Part shown: one piece after another, positions 36,179 to 46,945 of the stretch
Position numbering within the stretch: position 1 is the stretch's first letter
Layout: each line of letters begins with the position of its first letter
From: Isoetes taiwanensis
Lineage: Eukaryota; Streptophyta; Lycopodiopsida; Isoetales; Isoetaceae
NCBI GenBank assembly: GCA_021234155.1
Contig: JAJEKV010000071.1
Location: 2,429,138-2,493,137 of the forward strand
Direction of reading: 5' to 3'
Length of the DNA stretch: 64,000 nucleotides
Position numbers and translations under genes: made by a program
The notes under the pieces: generated by a model
Databases searched by the model: none
Seen by the model: the letters and a program-made list of their open reading frames with translations, nothing else
Told to the model about the DNA's origin: nothing

Positions 36179-36321
36179 ACCCCATATGAACCCTAGAACT
36201 TGGCCTTAAGAACCCCAAATGGTAAAATAAAAGATGAAATCCCAGTTAAAATGCTCGAAATAGCTAGAATTTTATCCTGAAACATCGAAAAACATTAAGT
36301 ACAAGTCACTTTTGGAACAGT

Positions 36322-36390
36322 GACTCCAAGAGTGTGCCAGAGTATAGTTAGGTCCCGACCTAACCCCCCCCTCGCGCACTCTTAGAGTCG
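36322..36390. repeat. Two-arm hairpin repeat 2
   Basis: Outer stem GACTCCAAGAGTGTGC / GCGCACTCTTAGAGTC with inner palindrome TTAGGTCCCGACCTAA. Starts 215 bp after repeat 1. Confidence 0.9.
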
Positions 36391-36531
36391 TCCCTAAAAG
36401 TGACCTCAAAAATTGATTATAAATTACTCAAAGGGTCAAAGTAATAATAGGATCTTGCTTAAAATGCTTAAAATAGTGGGTAACAACATGTAAATTGTGT
36501 AAATTGGATGTGTTGGAGCAGAGAAGGCCAA

Positions 36532-36599
36532 CGACTCCAAGAGTGCGCCAGACCATAGTTAGGTCCCGACCTAACCCCATCCTCGCGCACTCTTAGAGC
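36532..36599. repeat. Two-arm hairpin repeat 3
   Basis: Outer stem CGACTCCAAGAGTGCGC / GCGCACTCTTAGAGC and the same inner palindrome TTAGGTCCCGACCTAA. It begins 210 bp after repeat 2 and about 290 bp before the H3-like ATG. Confidence 0.9.
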
Positions 36600-36822
36600 C
36601 ATTCGAAGAAGCAGGAGCAAACAAGACCCCAATTTCGCCCAAGATGAGGAGACTTTCGCCAGCAAACTAACCAGAAGACTAAATCGATCGAACCCTAAAA
36701 ATTCAACCCTAAAAATTACGGGACATAGGCTCATTTTTTTAGGGTTTCTCCCGTGCTTCCACGAGCTCCTTCTGATTAGCCGAACTTTTGGCGCCCTGCT
36801 CCAAATCAGACGCTGTCATACA

Positions 36823-38003
36823 ATGGCTAGGACCAAACAAACCACCCGCAAGCCAAAGAAGGACGATAGACCCAGCGCCCAAGTGCTCGCCGCTGAACAG
36901 AAGCTCAAAGATGCTAACGACAAACTGAAGGCTGACATGGAGAGGCGGCCTAGGTATTACAGGAATTTGGAAAAGAGGCGCAGGAAAGAAGAAAAGGCCA
37001 GGAAGAAAGAAGAAAAGGCAAAGAGAAGAGAAGAAAGAGCCAAGAGAAAGGAGGAGAAAGCGAGAAGAAAAGCAGATGAGGAGGTTGCAGAAGCAGAAGA
37101 CGACCAATGGCGAGAGCAAAGAACCAAGAATAGAGAGGATCCCGACCCCAAAGGAAAAAGGGTAATGACTGAAGAACCCCCACCTAAGAAGAGGAGAACC
37201 TCGGTCGGCGTAACCATAAACGAACCAACCGAAGGCGAACAACCTCCAGCCTCGTCAGAAGACACCGATGATATAGCAGAACTCTTGAGGCAACCCTTCT
37301 CGGAATGGGAGAATCCTCACATCAGAAGCCTAACCCTCGTCCGGACACAGATGAAACGCCGGAGGAAGAACCACTCCCAGCTCAAGATGCAGCTGAGACG
37401 CAGATTGACCTACCTCCGCCATTACCCCCACCATTTTTGGAATGGCAAGAAGCAAAGAAACTAGATGCAGAGAAAGCAGCTGGCAAGAAAGCAACCAAAA
37501 TCGCCCGCGACTCGTACACCTTGGGGCCGGAGAGGAGGTACAAGAAAGAATTAGCAGATTACAAAGTATACAAGAAGATGCACGAGGAATACGTAGCCTA
37601 TTACGAAGCAAACAGGGTCAAAGTTGTCGAAGGAGGGAGGCCAACTCGAGAAGCATTCCAGCTCAAACCTCCGCCAGAACTGCCAGAACCCCCCAAGAAG
37701 CCTATGAAGAGATCCCAAGACTCCCCTTTTGCGAGAGCCCTGCGAGAAATCAAACACTTCCAAAGGAGCTATGGATTCCTCATCCCGAGAGCAGCATTCC
37801 AGAGGTTCGTCCGAGAAATCTTGTGGGAGTTCGACCCCAACAAGCAAGTAACCAACGACATGTTACTCGCTTTACAAGAAGCAGTAGAGATGGAGGTCGT
37901 ACATCATTTCGAGGATTCATTGGCATGCACTCTCCATGCAAAAAGAGTCACCCTTCAACCAAAGGATATGAAACTGGCTAAATACATCAAGAGGAGAGAC
38001 TAA
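36823..38003 (+). CDS. Giant histone H3-like protein with H3 tail and H3 fold (one frameshift)
   Basis: The product would be about 392 residues against about 136 for normal H3. Residues 1-10 (MARTKQTTRK) copy the H3 tail: the positions matching Lys4, Arg8 and Lys9 are kept, Ala7 is Thr, and Ser10 is replaced by Pro. Residues about 25-100 are a Lys/Arg/Glu-rich coiled-coil-like stretch. Residues 100-165 hold a basic patch (PPKKRR) and an acidic region. After a frame change near 37320 come proline-rich linkers (PPPLPPPFLEW; PPPELPEPPKKP). Residues about 303-392 are a complete H3 fold: ALREIKHFQRSYGFLI, FQRFVREI, LLALQEAVEMEVVHHFED, CTLHAKRVTLQPKDMKLAKY. The frame change (CCTCACATCAG) is a 1-2 base indel at a CAG site and may be a sequencing error. 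The gene lies between LTR/PBS and the retroelement's next ORF and has its own AATAAA. I infer a retroelement-borne H3 homologue; a host gene caught beside the element is the alternative. Confidence 0.85.
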
Positions 38004-38064
38004 TAGAAGGGAAATTACCTTTTTGTAACTAACAGGGTTATATGTGATGTATGAAATTTTGAAT

Positions 38065-38070
38065 AATAAA
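38065..38070 (+). terminator. Likely poly(A) signal of the H3-like gene
   Basis: AATAAA occurs 62 bp after the stop codon, in an AT-rich stretch. This suggests a separate mRNA for the H3-like gene. Confidence 0.5.
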
Positions 38071-38145
38071 GATATATAGTCGTTTAAAAATGTGCATTCA
38101 TTAGGTACAGTATTAGTTTTTGAGCAATTGGGGTAATTTGACCAA

Positions 38146-38214
38146 CGACTCCAAGAGTGCACCAGAGCATAGTTAGGTCCCGACCTAACCCTCTCCGCGC
38201 GGACTCTTAGAGTT
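38146..38214. repeat. Two-arm hairpin repeat 4
   Basis: Outer stem CGACTCCAAGAGTGCAC / gcgGACTCTTAGAGT with inner TTAGGTCCCGACCTAA. Located downstream of the H3-like gene. Confidence 0.9.
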
Positions 38215-38356
38215 ATCCAGCCAACTGGAACAGTCATTAGACCTACTTGCTCCAAACCGGGTAAATAAACAAAGAAACTCGCATTTAGGAAGAAAACTAA
38301 AAGGGAATTACCCCTTCCACCGCATTTTTTGGATCCATTTGACAGCAATAGGCTAA

Positions 38357-38426
38357 CGACTCCAAGAGTGCGCCAGAGCATACTTAGGTCCCAACCTAAC
38401 ACCCCCCTCGCGCACTCTTAGAGTCG
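38357..38426. repeat. Two-arm hairpin repeat 5
   Basis: Outer stem CGACTCCAAGAGTGCGC / GCGCACTCTTAGAGTCG (perfect except for a central mismatch) with inner TTAGGTCCCAACCTAA. Starts 211 bp after repeat 4 and lies upstream of ORF1 of unit A. Confidence 0.9.
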
Positions 38427-38648
38427 CCCAACCTTCCCAAGTTCATAACTTGAGCTAGACAAACTTTAGCCTTCATCCCAAATATCAGGAGTTTTAGAAA
38501 CCCTAAAAATTTTAGGGCATAAATTCCCTATATATACCCGTATAACCCCTAAACCTCAACCACAAAGATTGCTCCCCGCGATTGAGGCGATCTCCCGGCT
38601 TACTCAAAGGCTCCCGGTTCCGCTTGATATCGGCAAACAATTCTCGCC

Positions 38649-40170
38649 ATGGCTACGTAATCTTTCATCGGTTGGTATAGCCCCCACGCTTTGAAGTAGA
38701 TGTCAATATAGTATTCCAAGTATTTCAAAAAGAATTTGACCTTTCAGCAACCCTGAACTCCAATCCTTTCTACCAGCAAGTCCTGCAAGAATTCCAAGAG
38801 AAAGTTATCCCTAGCTTACAGAAGATACCGCCATGCATAGGGTACTTTGTACCAAGGACCCAGAATGATGCAAAGCGGCCCTCGGTCATGTACCCAATAT
38901 TGCCAAAGTATTGCGGAACGTAACCAACCGCTTACCAGCCTACATGACCCTAACCAAAGAATGGAAAAGTTTTCTCCTCCTACAACACTGACCTTTAGCG
39001 ATATATCTAGTATATAGGGTCAAACCATAATAGGCTTAACCATCAATTCAGCCACCGGAGGTCACACCCTTGGACGCAAAGTTGATTTAACGACTACCGC
39101 CGGAGTATGAAGAGACCATAGCGTAAGCATCCGAGAGAGTGAAAACTCCGAAAGGTGAAAAGCGAGGATGACATAGAGGTGGACCCAGAGGGGGAACGCC
39201 GGGCGAACAAGACATCACCCGCCTCGAAGCCGACAGACCACCCCGAGGATTGCACAACCAATCGGGTTGGGAATAACAAGTTTAGCACCAATCATAGTCG
39301 AAGGACAAGAATACTTGCCGCTAAATGACATCAAAACCTCCCCTAAATCAGGGGACAGAGGGCTACCGTTGTTGATCTAACTCCTTCACCATCTACGGAG
39401 ACAGCCGGATTTAGAAGACTTCATTGACCAAGAAACTGAAGATTTTCCGTGCAAACACGAAGCGCCTACTTACACAGATACACCATGCTCCGGACATTGA
39501 AGCTTACGGCGCTATCAGAGGTATGATGACGGAAGAACTCCCTACCGAGGAGGAGTTTAGAGCACTTCAAGAGCAGATGGGAATAAGGGGGAAGACAACA
39601 AGAGTACTTCAAGGGGAGTCTTCTTCCTCGCAAGAACAGTAGCAAAATTCCAAGGAGAGCCACAAACCCGACAAGTGTACCTAACGCTCTTCCGGGATTA
39701 TAAGGAATTAGTTCAAGTACCCATCGACAAGATTATCGCCAAGGCACGTGGGTACCTCAGAGCACGTGGAGGAGTACGAGAACAGCAAAGACTCAAATAT
39801 TATCTTCCGCTCCTAATGCATCGGTAGAGTAATAATATTTCACAAGCGCCAGCCCACACGAGAGGAAGCCGCGGCAGATGCTAGTAGCACTTTCGGGATT
39901 TGGCATGCACGCACGCTTATCAGAAAAAGTCGACCATGTTATTTTGGTGAAGCGGAAAATAGCCTTGGGCATTTTCGACTTTGCAGTACCACACCTTCGA
40001 CAAGGTAGGTTAGTAAAGGACAAAGAGCTCATACCTCCCATAGACGGGTGGAAGAGCTAGCATCCGCCATCCGAGGGGGATCAGCAAGGGATATACTCAG
40101 GAACTTGGGAAGTACAGTAGGTACAGCCAAAGTAAAGAAGTTCCTTGAGGATCACCCAGACTATCAGTAA
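38649..40170 (+). pseudogene. ORF1 of unit A (unknown protein, disrupted)
   Basis: Homologous to the better ORF1 of unit C (59392). The fourth codon is a stop (ATG GCT ACG TAA), where unit C has ACA GAA, and many small indels break the frame. The C-terminal part is recognisable up to the stop at 40168-40170. The frame-breaking differences fall mainly at CAG, CTG and CG, so part of the damage may be sequencing error. Confidence 0.7.
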
Positions 40171-40328
40171 ATCAATGTAATGGAAATCATGACTACTGTA
40201 TTAAGATATATCGGCTATATATATTAATATAAGACCCTTTTTGAATTGCATTTCAAAATGTCTTTTTGGTATCGTTGTCTTAACAATCATATCATTTAAA
40301 CACCTAATGCAACCAACAAAAGGAACTC
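40171..40328 (+). promoter_or_regulatory. AT-rich spacer between ORF1 and Gag-Pol
   Basis: About 160 bp, almost identical in all three units. It contains TATATATATTAATATAAG (TATA-like) and TGGTATCGTTGTC. It could hold a promoter for a separate gag-pol mRNA, or the 3' end of an ORF1 mRNA. Confidence 0.4.
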
Positions 40329-43300
40329 ATGATAAATGGTGCCAATGTAATATGTGCAGTCAGAGCAGCTAGGAATGTCGACCTTGAGTTCCAAGCCCAA
40401 GGCGATCAGACACCTCTCAGACAATTCCAGCCTCGGGAACTATTCGAAGAGTATTACGCACCGACACCGGAAGAAGAAATCTCGCAGATGAGGTCAGATC
40501 TGCAAGAAATCAAAGCCATGCTGGTAGGCAGAGGAAGAAACAAGCAGGACCAGAATGTACAGGTCCCAGAGGCCCGTTCTCAGCACAAAGGAAAGGAGAA
40601 AAAGAGGAACCGACCCAGATCTTCTAGTTCCAGCTCTTCCGACAGCTCGGATTCAAGCTCGAAGTCCGAGGAGGAAACAAGAAGAACGGCCCGAAGGAAG
40701 AAAGAATAACGGAGGCAGCAAGGCCAATCCGACTACCGTAAGAAGGTCGATTCGCTTTAAGTAATGTTTGAAAGCACGAAAATGGAACAGCTTTTCCGCT
40801 TAAAAACAGATCGTGGATGGAAGTCAAGCATGGCTAGACGAGATGAGTGAGTACGGAAATGCTTACGCATGAAAGATAAAGATAATGGCAGTGGTAGCCA
40901 CCGCTAACTTGAAAGGGGCAGCCCGTATTTGGTGGAGGGGTTATGCTAAAGCCCATGGAATGAGCAGAGACAAGTGCAGGTTCACAAAGTTCGCAAGGGC
41001 CTTCAAAAAGCACTATGTTCCAAGAGAACACAAGTGCCACCAGATGCAAGCATTCCACAGATTGCAACAGGGGAACAAATGCATTGAAATATACGGAAGA
41101 GTTCATGAGGTTGAGGCTATATGTGCCAAAACTCAGCGAGAGAAGAGCAGTGGAAGGCTATCTGGAGGGGTTGAATGAGGACCTATGGAAGATAGTCCGA
41201 GCCCTCAACCCACGCCAAGATTCGGAGGCTTGAAGCTTAAGGCACCGAGCCTACAAGGGACAGGCCTCGTAAAAGTGAACCCAAGCAATTGGTATGACAA
41301 AGGAAAAGCATATGGAGGTCGAGCCCAAGAGCAAACAGTCCATCGCCTGCAAAGACACCATACACCGGAAATCAATGGAAACAGCCAGAGAAAAAGCAGG
41401 TCAGCTTCAAAGAGAAAGGACAAGGGGAGGCTCAAATTATTCAAAAGACAGTCAAGTAGTTCCTCAACTCCATCCCGAAAAGAAAAGCGGCAGGAATGTA
41501 TAGAAAAACAGTTGAAGCTTAGGTGTTTCCAAGTGGGGCATAGAACACACAACCGCCTGCTCAGTAATGAATGCAAAGACTTTATGAGATGGGAGGTTGG
41601 GAGACCCAAACATGTAAGAAGAGGAGGACTAAAGACGCTTAACTATATCCATGGTGAGTGTCACATCTTTGCCGCCATAGACACGTAAAAGCGCAGAGAG
41701 CCGCATACCAAGTAATATCCACGATTGGTAAAATAGCCGCCAAATCTTTTATAGTCCTCATAGATCGTGGCGCTCCCACAATTTCGCCACCAAGGATGGC
41801 ACAAATGCTAAAGTTGAAAACACTAAAGTCTAAGCCTGCACCAAGAGTAGTGTTAGCCGAGCCATCATAAGCACACGGGCCGGCAAGAGGGTGAATTTCA
41901 ATCTAGACTTACCGGGTATCAATATTGAAATGGGAGCAGAGATCATGAGCATAGGAAAATATGACCTCATCATAGGTATGGAATACCTCAATCCGGCGAA
42001 AGCACAAATAGATTGTGGAGAGCGGAAGGTGAAGCTCACGGCGCCTAACGGGAAAATCATAGAAATCTCAGGTAAGCAAGTGACACCTATAATGCAATGC
42101 ATGTCGAGTAAGAAATTACTTAGATGCATCAAAAGGAGCAAGTTGCATACATCTTCAAATTAGAACTTGCGAAGAAGAAGAGGCACCAGAAGATAAGGAA
42201 GATAAACCAAGAAGCAAACTTGTAGTAGCCAAGCTAATAGAGGAATTCCATGACTTGTTCCCCGATGAAATCAAGGAGCTTCCGCCATATAGGGGAGTAG
42301 AGTGCTAAATTGCACTTTCGAACTGTGCACTAAGCCCACGCAGTAAGGCACCATATAGAATGACAGCTCACCTAACTATCGAGTTGAAGAAGCAATTGCA
42401 AGAGCTATTAGACCTAGGGTTCATAAGACCTAGTGTCTCCGCTCGGAGCCCCCATATTATTCGGCCAAAAGAAAGATGGAAGCTTGAGGATGTGTATTGA
42501 CTATCGCCAATTAAACAAACACACAATCAAGAACAAGTATGCCTTACCCTGAAGCGGATGACCCGATGGATCAATTACAAAGCGCCGTGGTCTTCCAAGA
42601 TAGACTTAAGGTCCGGATATCATCAAATCAGAATCAAAGAGGAAGATATTCACAAGACGGCCTTCCAACAAGATACCACCACTATGAATTTGGCCATGCC
42701 ATTTGGCCTATCAAATGCCTTCAAAGAACGTTCATGAGACTCATGAACGATATCTTTCGAGAATTCCTTGACACATTTGTTATCGTGTTCTTCGATGACA
42801 TTTTGGTGTATAGCAAGTCCCTAGAGGAGCATATTCAGCACTTTAGAAGGGTACTTGAGAAGCTGAGAAGACACCAGCTTTATGCGAAGTTGTCGAAATG
42901 TCATTTCGCCACCGAAAGAGTGGAATACTTGGGGCATATCATATCAGCAGACGGCATCTCCACCGATCCGGCAAAGATCCAAGCAGTGATTGAATGGCCA
43001 GCACCAAAGAACATACACGAGGTGAGAAGTTTTTTGGGCTTAGCAGGATATTATAGAAAGTTCATCAAGAACTTTGCTAAGATAGCAGCACCCTTAACGG
43101 ACCTTACCAAGGCAGAAAAGATAAAAGACTGGGTGGCACATTGGCAAAAGAAGGCTCAAGTAGGATTTGAGAAGTTAAAGGAGGCCTTAACAACCGCCCA
43201 TGTCTTAACATTGCATGATCCAGAGAAGGACAAGCTAGTCGCAACTGATGCGAGCAAGATTGCGACGGGAGCAGTCTTAATGCAAGAGGAAAGAGTCGTA

Positions 43301-45135
43301 GCATACGATTCACGAAAGACGAATGACGCAGAGACTCGCTACCCGACACATGATCAGGAGCTATTGGCAGTAGTAAGAGCTTTAAAGATCTGGAGACACT
43401 ATCTATTGGGAAGGAATTTCCAATTAGATACCGACCACCAGAGTCTGCAGTACATCTTCACGCAACCATTGTTGAATTTAAGACAAAGAAGATGGATGGA
43501 GTTCCTCGAAGAGTACGACTTCGAGATTGTATACAAGCCAGGGAAACTCAATGTGGTCGCAGACGCTCTATCAAGGCACCCCTTAACAACAAGGGTGCAT
43601 TGCAATGTCATATCAACACTTACCAGTGAGTTTGGCAAGAAAATAGAAGAAACGCTGCCAACAGACAAGGACTTCCAGGAAGTATGGGCTAGCCTCTCTA
43701 AAGAGGCAAGAAGGGACAAAGAGAGAGAAGCCTTCAAACATTTTAAGAAGGAAGGAAAGCTCTTGTACCATAAAAATAAGTTGTGTGTGCCGGAATCATC
43801 CGGAGTCAGAAGGTTGATTCTCCATGACACCCACAACAACCCAATAGCCGGCCACGCAGTTTTTTTAAAACCTACTTCAAGATAAGAAGTAGTTACTATT
43901 GGCCGTGCATGAAGAAGCAGATAGCAAGGTACATACGCGAAAGTGTCAGCTATGCCGCCCAGACCAAAGCGAACAACTACTAAATCCGTGAGCATTAGAG
44001 CCATTGCCGCACCAAACTCCAAGTGGGAGATAATAAGCATGGACTTCATTACAGTGGCTCCCTAGAACCATAAGGGGCAAAGATGCCTTAATGGTCGAGT
44101 CGACAAATTGTCGAAGATGGCGACTTTGTGCCTTTGTAGGAGCACCGACACGGATTAGACAAATGGGTGCTATTCACTAAGGAGATTTTTTAGACTCCAT
44201 GGGATGCCAAGAGAAATAATCTCTAATAGAGATTTGAAGTTCATGAGTGCATTCTGGCAGGATCTCTTCAGCACCATCGGAACGAAATTGTCAATGAGCA
44301 CGGCTTATCACCCTCGCATGATGGGTGACGGAGCGCACCAATTGGATACTCGAAGATATGGCGGAATTATGTCCGAACAAGAATCAAAGTGGGATGACTT
44401 CATTTACTTGGTTGAGTTTGCATACAATAGCACCAAGCAAGAGTCATCCCAAATGTCGCCGATTTATGATCAACTACGCTATCGATTGCTTGACACCGCA
44501 CACTTGGCACAACCCCATTGTCCAAGGTAGAAGTATCCCAGGATGATACCGTAGAGAGATGCAACAATTGGTTGAAGAGGTGCGAGGATACCTCCCAGCA
44601 GCAAGAAGCCGGCAAAAGAGCATAGCTGATCTAAGACCTAACAAAGAAGGGAGTTCCAAGTAGGGGACAATGTTTGGCTAAAAGATAAAAGTCAAACAAG
44701 CAAAGCTCGCGATCGGCCATTGCAAGAAGCTTGCTCCAAGGTGGGCTGGTCCATTTAAAATTGTCAAAAAGAGTAGGTAACCAAGCCTACAAATTGACTT
44801 ACCAAAGACACCCTCAAGATCCATAGAGTCTTTCACGTAAGTCTCCTAAAGAAACACACTCCTAATCCAGAGGAAGTATTGGAGACACCGAAGTTTATTG
44901 GAATTAACGGACGATCAACTTGAGATTGTTCCCCAGGTTCTTCTCGAATCCATCTTATAAGAAGACGGTAGAAGATCTCAATTTCTCCAAAGACCTTGTG
45001 AAATGGACGACTTACCAATGGAGGACGCCACTGGTACTACAATCGATCTTGAGAAGCATTACCCACAATGCAAGGGTCATGCAAGGGTCATCCCAAATGT
45101 CGAGTTTTAGAAACCCTAAAAATTTTAGGGCATAA
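40329..45135 (+). pseudogene. Gag-Pol of unit A (Ty3/gypsy chromovirus, frameshifted)
   Basis: Starts at ATG 40329 (MINGANVICAV). Order: Ser/Lys-rich Gag N part (to about 40709), Gag core (NLKGAARIWWRGYAKAHGMS, about 40900), nucleocapsid zinc knuckle with the last Cys lost (about 41520), protease (about 41720-42110, motif LIDRG where unit B has LIDCG), reverse transcriptase ([14 protein letters not shown] at about 42780), RNase H (VATDASKIATGAVL at about 43230, then TDHQSL), integrase zinc domain (HDTHNNPIAGHA) and core (SNRDLKF), and a chromodomain remnant before the stop at 45135. The RT to integrase part is open for 448 codons (42539-43885). Several frameshifts elsewhere make this copy inactive as read. 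Confidence 0.9.
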
Positions 45136-45259
45136 ATTCCCTATATATACACGATAACCCCTAAACCTCAACCACAAAGATCGCTCCCGCAATTGAGGCG
45201 ATCTCCCGGCTTACTCAAAGGCCCCGGGCCTGCTCGAGCATCGGCAACACAATTTCGCC

Positions 45260-46787
45260 ATGGTTACGTAATCTTTCATCGCTTGGTATAGCCTCCCCCG
45301 CTGTTGAAGTAGATGTCAATATAGTATTCCAAGTATTTCAAAAGAATTTGACCTTTCAAAGCAACCCCTCAACTCCAATCCTTTCTACCCGACAAGTCCC
45401 GCAAGAATTCCAAGAGAAAGTTATCCCTAGCTTACGTAAGAAGATACCGCCATGCATAGGGTACTTTGTACCAAGGACCGCGAATGCAAACAAATTTCAG
45501 TCATGTACCCAATATTGCCAAAGTATTATGGAATGAACCAACCGCTTACAGCCTACATGACCCTAACCAAAGCAATGGAAAAGTTTTCTTCCTCCAACAA
45601 CAACCTTTAGCGATATATATCTAGTATATAGGGCCTAAAACCATAATAGGTGAACCATCAATTCAGCCACCGGAGGTCACACCCTTGGACGCCTTGTAGA
45701 CCTAATCAAGCATCGGGCTTGAGTATGAAGAGACCATAGCGTAAGCATCCGGGAGAGAGTGAAGACTCCGAAAGCAGAAAGCGAGGATGACATAGAGGTG
45801 GACCCAGGAGGAGGAACGCCGCTTTGAACAAGACATCACCCGCTTGAAGCCGACGGGACCACCCCGAGGATTGCACAACCAATCGGCCTGGGAATAACAA
45901 GTTTAGCACCAATCATAGTCGAAGGACAAGAATACTTGCTGCTAAATGACATCAAAAACCTCCCCGAATGCAGGGACAGAGGCTACCGCGTCGACGAACT
46001 CCTTCACCATCTACGGAGACAGCCGGATTTAGAAGACTTCATTGACCAAGAAACTGAAGATTTTCCGGTGCAAATATGAGAAGCAGCTACTTACACAGGA
46101 CACACCATGTCGGACATTGAAGCTTACGGCGCTATCAGAGGTATGATGACGGAAGAACTCCCTACCGAGGAGGAGTTTAGAGCACTTCAAGAGCAGATGG
46201 GAATAAGGGGGAAGACAACAAGAGTACTTCAAGGGGAGTCTTCTTCCTCGCAAGAACAGGTAGCAAAATTCCAAGGGAGAGCCACAAACCTGACAAGTGT
46301 ACGAACGCTCTTCCAGGATTATAAGGAATTAGTTCAAGTACCCATCGACCAGTATGCGTCAAGGCACAGGGGTACCTCAGGAGCACGTGGAGGAGTACCG
46401 GGAACAGCACTCAAATATTATCTTCCGCTCCTAACAGACGGTAGAGTAATAATATTTCACAAGCGCTTCAGCCCACACGGAGAGGAAGCTGTGCAGATGC
46501 TAGTAGCACTTTCGGGATTTGGCATGCACGCACGCTTATCAGAAAAAGTCGACCATGTTATTTTGGTGAAGCGGAAAACAGCCTTGGGCATTTTCGACTT
46601 TGCAGTACCACACCTTCGACAAGGTAGGTTAGTAGTGACAGCAGCTCATACCTCCCATAGACGGGTGGAAGAGCTAGCATCCGCCATCCGAGGGGGATCA
46701 GCAAGGGATATACTCAGGAACTTGGGAAGTACAGTAGGTACAACCAAAGTAAAGAAGTTCCTTGAGGATCACCCAGACTATCAGTAA
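45260..46787 (+). pseudogene. ORF1 of unit B (intact C-terminal half)
   Basis: The start region has the same early stop as unit A (ATG GTT ACG TAA). From 46107 to 46787 the frame is open for 226 residues: MSDIEAYGAIRGMMTEELPT, an EEFRALQEQMGIRG stretch, a Ser-rich linker, then a globular-looking part (VQMLVALSGFGMHARLSEK, VDHVILVKRKTALGIFDF, HRRVEELASAIRGG) ending FLEDHPDYQ. No known family is recognised. Similarity to a BRCT-like fold was considered but is weak. Confidence 0.7.
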
Positions 46788-46945
46788 ATCAATGTAATGG
46801 AAATCATGACTACTGTATTAAGATATATCGGCTATATATATTAATATAAGACCCTTTTTGAATTGCATTTCAAAATGTCTTTTTGGTATCGTTGTCTTAA
46901 CAATCATATCATTTAAACACCTAATGCAACTAACAAAAGGAACTC

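Larger units (their letters stand above)
35866..36822 (+). other. Leader of the retroelement with hairpin repeats
   Basis: About 960 bp from the PBS to the first ATG. It holds three copies of a 70-bp two-arm hairpin spaced about 210 bp apart. Just upstream of the gene there are three telo-box-like words: AACCCTAAAAATT (twice) and TTTTTTAGGGTTTC. No ORF is recognised. Confidence 0.6.
38475..45088 (+). mobile_element. Chromovirus internal unit A (6614 bp)
   Basis: First of three head-to-tail copies. It runs from CATCCCAAATATCAGGAGTTTTAG to the same motif at 45089. It contains a short promoter-like region (telo-box AAACCCTAA in the palindrome CCCTAAAAATTTTAGGG, then TATATATA), ORF1, an AT-rich spacer and Gag-Pol. 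There is no LTR between units. Confidence 0.85.

Noticed and set aside
36739-37242. Minus-strand frame of 167 codons opposite the H3-like gene
   Set aside because: It is the shadow of the Lys/Glu/Arg-rich coiled-coil codons on the plus strand and is a run of Phe, Leu and Ser with no domain.
36823-38003. An ordinary host histone H3 gene
   Set aside because: Length about three times normal, a long linker between tail and fold, only partial identity in the fold, and a position inside a retroelement.
40268-40280. TGGTATCGTTGTC as a second primer-binding site between ORF1 and gag
   Set aside because: Only about eight bases match the PBS at 35853, and no LTR end precedes it.
43399-44049. Minus-strand frame of 216 codons opposite unit A pol
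   Set aside because: Antisense of RNase H and integrase coding. No domain of its own, and the same applies to 48277-48951.
46107-46787. A BRCT domain in the C-terminal part of ORF1
   Set aside because: Some spacing of hydrophobic residues is suggestive, but the key Trp and Gly-Gly pattern is not clear.
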